Source: Nostoc sp. MS1
Lineage (GTDB): Bacteria; Cyanobacteriota; Cyanobacteriia; Cyanobacteriales; Nostocaceae
Length of the DNA stretch: 64,000 bases
Direction: 5' to 3'
Assembly (NCBI RefSeq): GCF_019976755.1
Contig: NZ_AP023441.1
Coordinates: 6,507,501 to 6,571,500 of the forward strand
The position numbers and the translations under genes were made by a program. Shown here one piece after another: positions 33,969 through 42,688 of the stretch. The notes under the pieces are model-generated. The model was not told the origin of the DNA. It ran no database searches and worked only from the letters and a program-made list of their open reading frames with translations. Each line of letters opens with the position of its first letter. The first letter of the stretch is position 1.

Positions 33969-34196
33969 TTAACCGGCCCAAAAACCTGCTAAGTTATAGA
34001 CTATTTGCAGAATAGTTGATAACAACACGCCTAAAAGTGGAACTGAAATTGTCGTTGTCGCCCCAGCAACAGCATCATTGTAGACAGTTTCCCAAGCATC
34101 AGGCCCGGTAGTAGATTGTCCATAAACTTTTGTAGTTACGGCCAGTGTGAAGCCTAGCACAGTTAAACCAGCTAGTATTGTGCGACGTTTCAACAT
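33969..34196 (-). CDS. Small exported membrane-associated protein
   Basis: 75 residues. Residues 1-26 form a signal-like sequence with RR near the start (MLKRRTILAGLTVLGFTLAV, cleavage near VYGQS). A short polar part (GPDAWETVYNDAVAGA) is followed by a hydrophobic C-terminal half (ISVPLLGVLLSTILQIVYNLAGFW). Family not recognised. It is upstream of, and in line with, the secreted beta-helix unit with a 191-base gap. Start, composition and signal make it plausible. Confidence 0.5.
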   Translation of the reverse strand: MLKRRTILAGLTVLGFTLAVTTKVYGQSTTGPDAWETVYNDAVAGATTTISVPLLGVLLSTILQIVYNLAGFWAG

Positions 34197-34835
34197 TATT
34201 CTTTGATACCTAAATAGTTTGCCAAGTTTATTTGGTAGGATAAATCGAAAAGCTAAAACAAAAGTTTTAACTTTTCGCTTTACCTAACCTAATAACTCTC
34301 AAATTCTAGTTTATGAAGACTTAATTGCTATCAGCAGCAATTAACTGTTTATTGTACGATAATTTGCTTCATGAAACTAGATAATTATAAATTAGTAAAA
34401 ATTATACTTTTGATATAAAAATTAGTTAATCTATTATTTATAACTTTATTTCTACCCCATAAAAAAGGAATATAAAATCATCTCTCTTTTGATAGATATT
34501 TAATTTATCCCTTAAGGTATAGCATTTATGTACTTTTTTATGTTGTCTTGTGTCTATTATATATTTTCTATATTTATAGCTCTTTTTTTATTTTGCTCTG
34601 GTCTAATAAATAATTCTTTGGGTTATAGTATACGTGGTAGTTTATTCTTTGATTAGGCATTAGCATCTGCTTTTCTACTAGCAATTTAAAATCTTTTTTT
34701 AATAGCTGTTTCAAACATTTTTGAAACAGATGGATTGGGTGTAGAGCCGTAACATATCAACTAAAAGGGAAGTAAATAAAATTCGTAACCCGCGAGTGAA
34801 AGTTTAATCACAAATTACGAATTACGAATTACTAA
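34197..34835. other. AT-rich intergenic region
   Basis: 639 bases. A short ATTACGA-type heptamer repeat (AATTACGAATTACGAATTAC) is at about 34811-34834. Nothing else recognised. Confidence 0.5.
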
Positions 34836-35762
34836 TTAATTTTGTTGAGTATTATTGTAGCGAACCCTAGTACCAGCCCAAAGCAACTTTTCGCGCAGGG
34901 TTTGATAGTAGGAGTTGTTTTCCCGTAGCACAATAAACTTAGCTCGACAATCAGCCATGCGGATATCAACACGATGTGCAGGCCAAATCGAAGTAGCTAA
35001 TACTCCATCCATCCACAATTTAGTACTTAAATCATAGTCTCCCAAAGGCCAAATACTTACAACCGAACCTGCGGGGAGAACAATAGGACGACTAGAAAGA
35101 CTCATGGGACAGATGGGGGTGATGGTAAGGGCTTCCATACCATCGTGCATGATGGGGCCGCTAGCGGAAACGGTGTAACCAGTGGAACCTGTGGGTGTGG
35201 AAACAATCAAACCATCGCCTACGTATTGATCTACTACCTCACCATCAATTTCCATTTCTAGGATAGAAGTAATCATGCGATCGGCTGAAGCAGGTTTGAC
35301 GCAAAATTCATTCAACCCCAAATATATATCTGTGACTGGTTCCAAGTTCGTCCGGTGTCCCTCATACACTGCCGCTTGCAACATCATCCGCCGTTGAATA
35401 GCGTAGCGGTCTTCAAATAATCTGTCCCAAACTTTTTCTGTATCTTGAAATTCCTCAACTGATTCAGTCAAAAAGCCCAGATGACCCCCTACATTCACTC
35501 CGAGAATGGGGATACCGGCTGGGGCTAAATGTCGGGCGCTGGTTAAGACTGTACCATCGCCACCTAAGACAATTGCCAGGTCGATTGGTTGGCTAGCTGA
35601 AGCCAAAAACACCGGATACGGGTTATCTTTTGGCCCGCTAGGCCCCATCAAAACCTGACAATTGCGATTTTCGAGTTGCTTGGCGCAGAGTTCTGCCCAT
35701 CGTTTGCTTTGAGAGTCTCGCGCCTTATAAGCAATGATTACCTGCTTGAGTTGCACACGCAA
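34836..35762 (-). CDS. nadK: NAD(+) kinase
   Basis: About 306-308 residues. The family motifs are intact: AIVLGGDGTVLTSARHL, GVNVGGHLGFLTE, DGLIVSTPTGSTGY and SLSSRPIVLPAGS. It phosphorylates NAD to NADP using ATP. The start is non-ATG: TTG at 35762 directly adjoins the ndhE stop, and a GTG two codons later (35756) is equally likely. Placement directly after ndhE links NADP supply with the NDH-1 operon, an arrangement conserved in cyanobacteria. Confidence 0.93.
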   Translation of the reverse strand: MRVQLKQVIIAYKARDSQSKRWAELCAKQLENRNCQVLMGPSGPKDNPYPVFLASASQPIDLAIVLGGDGTVLTSARHLAPAGIPILGVNVGGHLGFLTESVEEFQDTEKVWDRLFEDRYAIQRRMMLQAAVYEGHRTNLEPVTDIYLGLNEFCVKPASADRMITSILEMEIDGEVVDQYVGDGLIVSTPTGSTGYTVSASGPIMHDGMEALTITPICPMSLSSRPIVLPAGSVVSIWPLGDYDLSTKLWMDGVLATSIWPAHRVDIRMADCRAKFIVLRENNSYYQTLREKLLWAGTRVRYNNTQQN

Positions 35763-36068
35763 TTACCACTTCAGGAGATTAAACTGCTCCATATCGACGG
35801 TATCACGGTTGCGATAAATGGCAAGCACGATCGCCAACCCAACCGCCGCTTCAGCAGCCGCCACAGTGATCACAAATACTGTGAAAACCTGACCTTTAAT
35901 TAATGTTGAGTCAAGGAAGTTGGAAAATGCCATTAAATTCAGATTAACAGCGTTCAACAGCAATTCAATTGACATCAACACACGCACAGCGTTCCGGCTG
36001 GTAATTAAACCATAAATGCCTATGCAAAATAAAGCTGCTGCAAGTAATAAAAAGTACTGGAGTTGCAT
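35763..36068 (-). CDS. ndhE: NDH-1 subunit 4L
   Basis: 101 residues, three membrane helices. MSIELLLNAVNLNLMAFS and VFVITVAAAEAAVGLAIVLAIYRN with the buried Glu residues are the NuoK/NdhE signature of the proton-pumping membrane arm of photosynthetic complex I. Last ndh gene of the run, with no gap to nadK. Confidence 0.97.
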   Translation of the reverse strand: MQLQYFLLLAAALFCIGIYGLITSRNAVRVLMSIELLLNAVNLNLMAFSNFLDSTLIKGQVFTVFVITVAAAEAAVGLAIVLAIYRNRDTVDMEQFNLLKW

Positions 36069-36106
36069 GAATCCTCGCGTTTCTTCTGAAAAATCTAGCT
36101 TTTTAA

Positions 36107-36715
36107 TTATTCTTTAGTGTCGCTACCAGTGCCTACCAATTCTCTAGGACGTTCTGGCAATGTCAACACAGTTTGGGTTAAGTCTCCTGGTGTAACTTCT
36201 GGCAAATACTCACGACGTGCCAAAATAATTGCTCCCACCATAGCCATTAACAACAACACGGAAGCTAGTTCAAAAGGTAATAAGAAATCGCTAAAGAAAT
36301 GCTCACCAATCAAAATGATGGAATCTTCTCCAGATTTAGGAGTAGTTGAGTAAGACCAAGGCGTAGCCAATATCATCGTACTCAACAGCGCGAACAATCC
36401 CACGCTAACGATCGCTGTCAAGATTTTCCGTACACCCGTACTAGTATTGGGTATAAAATCTTGGCGCTTGTTCACCAACATGATGGCAAACAGAATGAGT
36501 ACGTTTACCGCACCTACATAAATCAATATTTGGGCGGCTGCAACAAAATCACCATTTAGCAACAGGTATAATCCGGCAATGCTGATAAATACACCACCCA
36601 GCAAAAAGGCAGAATAGACGATGCTGGTTGCTAACACCACACCAAGGGCAGCCCCAATCAACATCGTAGCTAGTATGCCAAAGGAAACAACCTGTACTCC
36701 TTCCGCTAGATTCAC
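36107..36715 (-). CDS. ndhG: NDH-1 subunit 6
   Basis: 202 residues starting with GTG (MNLAEGVQVVSFGILA). Five hydrophobic segments, including LNGDFVAAAQILIYVGAVNVLILFAIMLVN, match NuoJ/NdhG, a membrane-arm subunit involved in coupling. A polar C-terminal tail follows the last helix (REYLPEVTPGDL). It lies 38 bases upstream of ndhE. Confidence 0.96.
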   Translation of the reverse strand: MNLAEGVQVVSFGILATMLIGAALGVVLATSIVYSAFLLGGVFISIAGLYLLLNGDFVAAAQILIYVGAVNVLILFAIMLVNKRQDFIPNTSTGVRKILTAIVSVGLFALLSTMILATPWSYSTTPKSGEDSIILIGEHFFSDFLLPFELASVLLLMAMVGAIILARREYLPEVTPGDLTQTVLTLPERPRELVGTGSDTKE

Positions 36716-36730
36716 TGTTTTTTTCCTCTG

Positions 36731-36884
36731 TTAATAGTCAATGGTCATTAGTCATTAGTCATTAGTCCATAGTCCATAGTCCAAGGCAATAAATCATAAC
36801 TGAGTTTGTCAGTTGCACTAATCCTATAGTTGATAACTATGGACTGTTGACTATGGACTGTTGACTTTTGACTTTGGACTAAAT
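36731..36884. repeat. Heptamer repeats inside the ndh operon (ndhI-ndhG gap)
   Basis: Two blocks of TAGTCAT/TAGTCCA-type and GGACTGTTGACTAT-type 7-base units fill most of this 169-base gap between co-directional genes. Confidence 0.85.
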
Positions 36885-37469
36885 TCATTTTTCAGTTTGT
36901 TCTACCAAGTCTTCTGGACGTGCGCCAGGGCGGGGGGCATTGGCGGGTAGATCGTGGGGGTCAAGCACACCTTTGGGTAGGTAAACTAGTTCCCGTAGTG
37001 GTTTCACCATTGGGTCATCGGTTACTTTGTAGGGCAGACGACCTAAAGCCACACTATCATAGTTGAGTTCATGGCGATCGTATGTTGACAGTTCATATTC
37101 TTCTGTCATGGATAAACAGTTAGTCGGGCAGTACTCGACACAGTTACCACAGAAGATACAAACACCGAAATCGATGCTGTAGTGGTTGAGTTTTTTCTTT
37201 TTGGTGGCTTTGTCAAATTCCCAGTCCACTACAGGTAAGTTGATGGGGCAAACCCGTACACAAACTTCACAAGCAATACACTTGTCAAATTCGTAGTGGA
37301 TGCGACCACGGAACCGTTCCCCAGGAATTAATTTTTCGTAAGGGTACTGTACAGTGACAGGACGACGGCGCATATGGTCAAAAGTTACAGCTAGCCCCTG
37401 ACCAATATAACGACCAGCTTGTACTGCTTCTTTGGCGTAATCGCCAACTTGCTTCAGGAACTTTAGCAT
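36885..37469 (-). CDS. ndhI: NDH-1 iron-sulfur subunit I
   Basis: 194 residues from the ATG at 37469 (MLKFLKQVGDYAKEA), the conserved cyanobacterial start. A longer reading from 37523 adds only repeat-encoded residues. Two 4Fe-4S motifs are present, CIACEVCVRVCP and CIFCGNCVEYCP. NdhI carries electrons from ferredoxin toward the quinone site in the peripheral arm of NDH-1. Between ndhA and ndhG on the same strand. Confidence 0.96.
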   Translation of the reverse strand: MLKFLKQVGDYAKEAVQAGRYIGQGLAVTFDHMRRRPVTVQYPYEKLIPGERFRGRIHYEFDKCIACEVCVRVCPINLPVVDWEFDKATKKKKLNHYSIDFGVCIFCGNCVEYCPTNCLSMTEEYELSTYDRHELNYDSVALGRLPYKVTDDPMVKPLRELVYLPKGVLDPHDLPANAPRPGARPEDLVEQTEK

Positions 37470-37487
37470 TGTGTGTCTCTCTCTTCT

Positions 37488-37554
37488 CAATTTTGGATTT
37501 TGGATTTTAGATTTTAAACTCAATCCAAAATTTAAAATCTAAAATCTAAAATTG
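37488..37554. repeat. Inverted heptamer repeat between ndhA and ndhI
   Basis: Units CAATTTTGGATTTTGGATTT run one way and AAAATCTAAAATCTAAAATTG the other, so the transcript of the 87-base intercistronic gap can fold into a long AU-rich hairpin. Confidence 0.8.
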
Positions 37555-37556
37555 GC

Positions 37557-38675
37557 TTAACCGCCAAAGGCGACGGGAAAGGCAAGTTTCAGGGCTGCGG
37601 TTAACAGTAGGTTGACTAAACCAACTGGTAGCAAAAACTTCCATCCTAAATCTAGCAATTGGTCAATCCGTACCCGTGGTACTGTCCAACGTAAGAGGAT
37701 GGCAGTAAATATTAAAAAGTAAGCTTTGAGTAAGGTCATGGTGATACCCAAAGCAGCGTCGATTACCTGTAATGCCGGATTTGCTTCGCTGACACCTACC
37801 CAACCCGCTAATAAATTGAGGGGAATGGGGAAATCCCAACCGCCCAGGTATAAGACTGCTACCAACAGAGCCGAAAGCACGAGGTTCACGTAGGAACTGA
37901 GGTAGAATAGGGCGAATTTCATCCCAGAGTATTCGGTTTGATAGCCTGCTACTAGTTCTTCTTCCGCTTCGGGTAAGTCGAAGGGCAAACGTTCGCACTC
38001 TGCTAGGGCGGCTATCCAAAAGATGAGAAAACCCAGAGGTTGTCGCCAAATGTTCCAGCCCAGAATACCGTAGCCTGATTGTTGGTTAACGATATCCACG
38101 GTATTGAGGCTATTCGACATCATAGCGATCGCCAATACACTCAACGCCAAAGGAATTTCGTAACTAATTGACTGCGCTGCTGCCCGTAAACCACCTAACA
38201 AAGAATACTTATTATTAGATGAGTAGCCAGCCATCAACAAGCCAATAGGTTGGATGCTAGATAAAGCAATCCACAAAAATATTCCTGTACTAACATTAGT
38301 GATGACAATATTCTGTCCAAAGGGAACAATTAGATAGGACAGAAATACTGGCAGGACAACAATAATAGGGCCGAGTGTAAATAGCCAACGGTCAGCCTGC
38401 GCCGGGATGATATCTTCTTTAAATACCAGCTTCAGACCATCCGCTACTGGAGCCAACAAGCCCAAAGGCCCAATGTATTCAGGGCCTATCCGTTGTTGTG
38501 CGGCTGCTGAAATCTTCCGTTCTAGCCAAACACAAACCAGTACGCCTACAGTTGCCCCAATGAGCATAAGGATCATCGGCAGAGGCATCCAAATCGCTTT
38601 AGCCGTTCCTGGCGGGATTCCTAAATCCGTTAGAGATTTAATAAACGTTCCTTGAAGGTCTATTCCTGAGTTCAT
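37557..38675 (-). CDS. ndhA: NDH-1 subunit 1
   Basis: 372 residues, about eight membrane helices. KISAAAQQRIGPEYIGPLG, IFWIAALAECERLPFDLPEAEEELVAGYQTEYSGM and RVRIDQLLDLGWKFLLP are invariant features of NuoH/NdhA, including the acidic loop at the quinone channel. First gene of the ndhA-I-G-E-nadK run. Confidence 0.97.
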   Translation of the reverse strand: MNSGIDLQGTFIKSLTDLGIPPGTAKAIWMPLPMILMLIGATVGVLVCVWLERKISAAAQQRIGPEYIGPLGLLAPVADGLKLVFKEDIIPAQADRWLFTLGPIIVVLPVFLSYLIVPFGQNIVITNVSTGIFLWIALSSIQPIGLLMAGYSSNNKYSLLGGLRAAAQSISYEIPLALSVLAIAMMSNSLNTVDIVNQQSGYGILGWNIWRQPLGFLIFWIAALAECERLPFDLPEAEEELVAGYQTEYSGMKFALFYLSSYVNLVLSALLVAVLYLGGWDFPIPLNLLAGWVGVSEANPALQVIDAALGITMTLLKAYFLIFTAILLRWTVPRVRIDQLLDLGWKFLLPVGLVNLLLTAALKLAFPVAFGG

Positions 38676-39177
38676 GTTTTCGCTCTTTAAGTCATCAAGT
38701 TATGGTGGAGCTACAATCATTAGTTAAACTAATACCTGCAACTTCACCCATTAATATCTCTGCTGAGATGACACCTGATTGAAGATTTGTTGCCATATCC
38801 CATGCCTAGTATATCCTTGGATGGTTTGAGGCTTTTGCATCTCTATGAGAACTTCTACTTATGGGTAGGATTGAGATGAACTATGGGGATTGGGAATTGG
38901 GAATTGGGAGTTGGGAGTTGGGAGTTGGGAGTTGGGAAAGTAAGATGAACCTTCTTCTTGTATCTCTGTATTACCAATTACCAATTACCCATTACCCTAA
39001 CCAAAGCATCACAAAAACGCCGCTTCCATTTTGGCGACGGTTATTTGCTTGCTATTGATTTACTGATTCCCTATTGTGGGTGGAAGTTAATTGTGATGAG
39101 TGTCAGCAAGTTAAGAACAATTTATAGTTCTCTCCCTACTCCCTACTCCCTACTCCCTACTCCCCACTCCCTAAGCC
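38676..39177. other. Intergenic region with two heptamer-type arrays
   Basis: 502 bases between ndhA and gltA. GGGAATTGGGAGTTGGGAG-type units at 38884-38938 and CTCCCTACTCCCTACTCC-type units at 39131-39176 are the two strands of related repeat families. No gene. Confidence 0.7.
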
Positions 39178-40314
39178 TTAACGCTGCTCAATGGGGGTGT
39201 AATCGACGCTGTGTTTACCGTTATAAACCTGGGTAGGACGGAAGATACGGTTTTCTTCGAGTTGTTCTTTCCAGTGGGCTAACCAACCAGCAACACGAGC
39301 GATCGCAAATATTGGTGTAAATAAGTCGGTAGGTATTCCCATCTTCCTGTACACCAAACCAGAGTAAAAGTCAACGTTAGGATAAATCCCTTTATGGCCT
39401 AACTTCTCTTCCACCACCCGTTCCATTTCTTGGGCGATGTCGTAGTACTTGTCCGCGCCAAACTTAGCAAATAACTGCTCTGCCAGTTCTTGCAGAATTG
39501 TTGCCCGTGGGTCTTTGACTTTGTAGACGCGATGTCCAAAGCCCATGAGCTTTTCTTTGCGTAGCAACCTTTCCTCTACATAAGGGCGGACATTTTCCAC
39601 AGAGCCAATTTCTTCCAACATCTGAATTACTTCTTCATTGGCTCCACCATGTAATGGCCCTCCCAAAGTTCCCACAGCACTGGCAACCACTGCGTAGGGG
39701 TCGGTCAAGGTGGAAGCTGTTACCCTCGCGCTGAAGGTAGAAGCATTCATTGTATGCTCAACGTGGAGAATCAAGCAGACATCGAAGATTTTTGCCGCCA
39801 ACGCATCCGGTTCTTTCTCGTTGAGCATGTAGAGAAAATTGGCGGAATAATCTAAGTCATCGCGGGGCTTTACGGGGTCATTACCTTTCCGCATTAACTG
39901 AAATGCTGCTACCATCGTCGGAATAGTGGCTATAAGGCGCACTACAGCATCCCGAATGTAGGCAGGGTTATGTAAGTCCCGGAGCGAATAAAACAAGCCT
40001 AAAGCCGCAGCAGAGGCTTGGAGAGCGTCCATTGGATGACCGCTTTCGGGGAAGCATTTCATCATATCCCGAATCCGGTATTTAATCCGCCGATGCAGGC
40101 GGACTTCTTGCTCAAACGCTTGCAATTCTTCTTTTGTTGGCAATTCGCCCCAGATTAAGAGATAAGCAGTCTCCAGAAATGTACTTTTCTGAGCTAATTC
40201 CTCAATCCGAATGCCACGATACTCTAGTATTCCCTTTTGCCCATCTACATAACTGATACTCGATTGGGCTGCGGGAATGCCTTCTAAACCAGGCTTGTAT
40301 TCGCACACCGTCAT
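39178..40314 (-). CDS. gltA: Citrate synthase
   Basis: 378 residues, the compact bacterial form. Catalytic residues sit in GGPLHGGANEEVIQML (His), MGFGHRVYKVKDPR (His) and NVDFYSGLVYRKMGIP (Asp). It condenses oxaloacetate and acetyl-CoA at the entry of the cyanobacterial TCA branch that supplies 2-oxoglutarate for nitrogen assimilation. The N-terminus has TVCEYKPGLEGIPAAQSSIS typical of cyanobacterial proteins. Single transcription unit. Confidence 0.96.
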   Translation of the reverse strand: MTVCEYKPGLEGIPAAQSSISYVDGQKGILEYRGIRIEELAQKSTFLETAYLLIWGELPTKEELQAFEQEVRLHRRIKYRIRDMMKCFPESGHPMDALQASAAALGLFYSLRDLHNPAYIRDAVVRLIATIPTMVAAFQLMRKGNDPVKPRDDLDYSANFLYMLNEKEPDALAAKIFDVCLILHVEHTMNASTFSARVTASTLTDPYAVVASAVGTLGGPLHGGANEEVIQMLEEIGSVENVRPYVEERLLRKEKLMGFGHRVYKVKDPRATILQELAEQLFAKFGADKYYDIAQEMERVVEEKLGHKGIYPNVDFYSGLVYRKMGIPTDLFTPIFAIARVAGWLAHWKEQLEENRIFRPTQVYNGKHSVDYTPIEQR

Positions 40315-40427
40315 GGCAACACCATTTGCTTAGTGAAATATCTGATCAAGCTAACTTACCAGAAATAGTTACCGCCATAACAGTAGACTAACTCACAACA
40401 ATTCTTGAAAAAAAAGTTGCAAAACTG

Positions 40428-40922
40428 TCATAGCAAGTACCTGGGCGGTGTCAACCAGAACAACTGACTACGACCTACAGGTGAGCCTATTTCTGGCAGT
40501 TTTACTCCGATCATACCTGCTTTTTTCAAGACTATGCTGTCTTTGGCTTCCCCCCAGAGGAGAATTTCTGCCCAGTTGCTTAAACAAGGCTCATGTCCCA
40601 CTAGGGCAATTTGGGCATTTTGGGAGAAATTTTTCGGTTTTAACCAATAATCTAGCCAATTATAAAGATGGCCATTTGGTGCAAGATGATTAGATTCTTC
40701 TAGATGAGAACTAAGTCCAGTCGCTAACAGGATTTCTGCTGTTTGCCGAGCGCGAATTAAGGGACTGGTAACTATTAAATCAAATTCAAACTCCAGTTTC
40801 ACCAGACGATGAGCGACTTTCTCAGTCTTTTGCCTTCCTTCCTTGGTGAGCGATCGCTCTTCATCTTTTATACCAGCTTGCTGTTCTTCAGCGATGCCGT
40901 GACGAATGAGATATAGTTCCAT
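40428..40922 (-). CDS. sixA: Phosphohistidine phosphatase SixA
   Basis: 164 residues. The histidine phosphatase motif LYLIRHGIAEE opens the protein, followed by DLIVTSPLIRARQTAEIL and the second His in ALVGHEPCLSNWA. The lack of extra insertions fits SixA rather than a phosphoglycerate mutase. It would remove phosphate from phosphohistidine, for example on His-containing phosphotransfer domains. It lies 42 bases downstream of the DUF4263 gene on the same strand. Confidence 0.9.
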   Translation of the reverse strand: MELYLIRHGIAEEQQAGIKDEERSLTKEGRQKTEKVAHRLVKLEFEFDLIVTSPLIRARQTAEILLATGLSSHLEESNHLAPNGHLYNWLDYWLKPKNFSQNAQIALVGHEPCLSNWAEILLWGEAKDSIVLKKAGMIGVKLPEIGSPVGRSQLFWLTPPRYLL

Positions 40923-40964
40923 AGTTTGCAGTGTAAGCGATCGCCATACCTATCTTGCCATAAG

Positions 40965-41654
40965 TTATGAAGGTGAGCGATCGCTTTCATCTGTGGAAAT
41001 ATCTTGTTTACCTTGTGACTGTGTTGGCTTAATTGATTGATACAGCGAAAATCTATCCCTAGTATCTCTTGCCAATTGATCAAAGGTAATACAGATGACT
41101 TTGTGGGAGTCTACCAACACTTTATTTAAACGCCACTCTAATCTAGCTTTATCAATATCGGAAATAAAAGCATCCCTACCTATTACGAGAATGCCGTAAA
41201 TTTCTATATTTTCACTGCCGAAAACAGAACGAGATAAGGAAGAAGTTTTATTATCGTCAAACTTCCAAAACCAATCAATTATTTGGCTAAATCCATGCTC
41301 AAACCTGGGCGACCATTCGGATGTACTTCTTCTTAATTGATTTTTTATAAAAATACTATCTTCTGTTGCATCCTCAAACTCAACAAAACAGTAAGCGTTA
41401 TTAATATCATCTCCGACTACTAAATCAGCCCGAAAATCACCGAAAAAAGTAAACTCATGTTTAATTTTGTTAAATCTTACAATCTGAGGAACATAGAAAC
41501 CAATAAATGCCGACAAATGAAGTCTCTGTTTAAAGAAAGGAAGGATATCTTGATTTTCTTTTAGTTCTCTCTTACTTTTCAGTAAATTTTCAAATTCTTC
41601 AAGCTCATATTGACACTGCTTAATGTCTATAGTAAAAGTATCTAAACCTTTCAT
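40965..41654 (-). CDS. DUF4263 (Shedu SduA-type nuclease-fold) protein
   Basis: 229 residues. NQDILPFFKQRLHLSAFIG, then FTFFGDFRADLVVGDDINN, AYCFVEFEDATEDSIF and RFEHGFSQIIDWFWKFDD match the DUF4263 core used by Shedu antiphage proteins, a PD-(D/E)xK fold. Asp77 and Glu92-x-Glu94 are at the nuclease positions, so the usual ExK reads ExE. The protein is essentially the nuclease-like domain alone, without the large N-terminal sensor of some Shedu proteins. Its ATG overlaps the preceding stop as ATGA, showing translational coupling with the HEPN fusion gene. It probably acts on nucleic acid in that cassette. Confidence 0.75.
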   Translation of the reverse strand: MKGLDTFTIDIKQCQYELEEFENLLKSKRELKENQDILPFFKQRLHLSAFIGFYVPQIVRFNKIKHEFTFFGDFRADLVVGDDINNAYCFVEFEDATEDSIFIKNQLRRSTSEWSPRFEHGFSQIIDWFWKFDDNKTSSLSRSVFGSENIEIYGILVIGRDAFISDIDKARLEWRLNKVLVDSHKVICITFDQLARDTRDRFSLYQSIKPTQSQGKQDISTDESDRSPS

Positions 41655-42688
41655 GCTTTAACTTCTTTCACTGAACCAAATAAATTTTCAATTCGTTCAT
41701 AATTCACTATGTCAATAACAGTTATTTTTCCTGGTTCAAAAGTAAAGATAATTTTATATTTACCTGTAGATGCGAGCAAATAAGGGGTGGATTCCAACTT
41801 ATGGGTCTGAATTAGTGAACAATCAGGAAATTCCTCTAAGCAATGGATAGCATCTATAATATTTTCTTTCTCTTGATGTTCTAAAGCATCAATTGCTATT
41901 TGTGCCTTCTTTTGAATAACTATTTCATTTCTTTCTATTTGTAATTTATCTTGCTGACTATCATAATTTTCAATCAATAGTGAAAGCTTATAATCATGAT
42001 TATCGAATCTTTCTTTTTGCAGATTCTCACTTTTCCATTCTTCTAATAAATCACGTAATAAATTATCAAACTCCTGCACAACTTGCAAATCTAATCTTTC
42101 TTTGTATCCATGTTCAAGGCGGTTACGGATTACAAAACAAGTCTCTATAATCTCAAATTGAGAAAATGATAACTCTCCTAAAGAGTACATATATTTCAGC
42201 AATACTATGGTTGGAAAACTTTCAACAGGAATAGACGCATCAATTGCTCGCTTTCTTAAAGCACCCTCAACAATAATCCACAAAAAGAGAAATGCTGGCT
42301 CAATTTCCTGATTTTCGACAAGCCTATGAGCTTGGTCAAAGCGATTAATTATCTCTTCCCAAGAAGGAAATTGTTCGGATGTTCCTGGCAATGATTGAGC
42401 TTCTATATCTTCAAGCGTTACTAATAAAAAACGCCACCCTGGATGCTTACTAACTTCCTGTGATACAGACCTTAAACGCTCCACAGAAATTCGATTTATA
42501 CTGTTTTTTACTTCAATTACTAAACCTGAGTTATCTTTAATAGCAATAATACTGGGTTGGTAATTACCCCAATCAAAGGGCAGTCGCTCAGTATTAGGTT
42601 TAATCAAAACACGATAACCTTCTTTTGTATACCTTTGTGCTAGAGATTGTAATTTTTCTTCCTGTAAAGTTTTAGTAGTGCTATTCAT
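41651..42688 (-). CDS. PD-(D/E)xK-like + HEPN-like + RelE/ParE-like fusion protein
   Basis: The start at 42688 (345 residues) has GAGGAA 8 bases upstream and overlaps the preceding gene's stop by 8 bases. Residues ~12-100 resemble restriction-fold REase_AHJR-like domains (YQPSIIAIKDNS, LVIEVKNS); the usual PD is PS, while ExK (59-61) is kept. Residues ~120-215 are a helical HEPN-like domain with R-N-x3-H (188-193, FVIRNRLEHGY), the RNase-type Rx4-6H motif. Residues ~258-340 (QIAIDALEHQEKENIIDAI, YLLASTGKYKIIFTFEPGK, ITVIDI) resemble a RelE/ParE toxin fold. Such a three-domain nuclease/toxin-like protein is unusual. Domain calls are by eye. Confidence 0.7.
   Translation of the reverse strand: MNSTTKTLQEEKLQSLAQRYTKEGYRVLIKPNTERLPFDWGNYQPSIIAIKDNSGLVIEVKNSINRISVERLRSVSQEVSKHPGWRFLLVTLEDIEAQSLPGTSEQFPSWEEIINRFDQAHRLVENQEIEPAFLFLWIIVEGALRKRAIDASIPVESFPTIVLLKYMYSLGELSFSQFEIIETCFVIRNRLEHGYKERLDLQVVQEFDNLLRDLLEEWKSENLQKERFDNHDYKLSLLIENYDSQQDKLQIERNEIVIQKKAQIAIDALEHQEKENIIDAIHCLEEFPDCSLIQTHKLESTPYLLASTGKYKIIFTFEPGKITVIDIVNYERIENLFGSVKEVKA

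Noticed and set aside
37470..37523. Longer N-terminus for NdhI
   Set aside because: The extra 18 residues derive from the heptamer repeat region; the cyanobacterial family starts MLKFLKQVGDYA at 37469.
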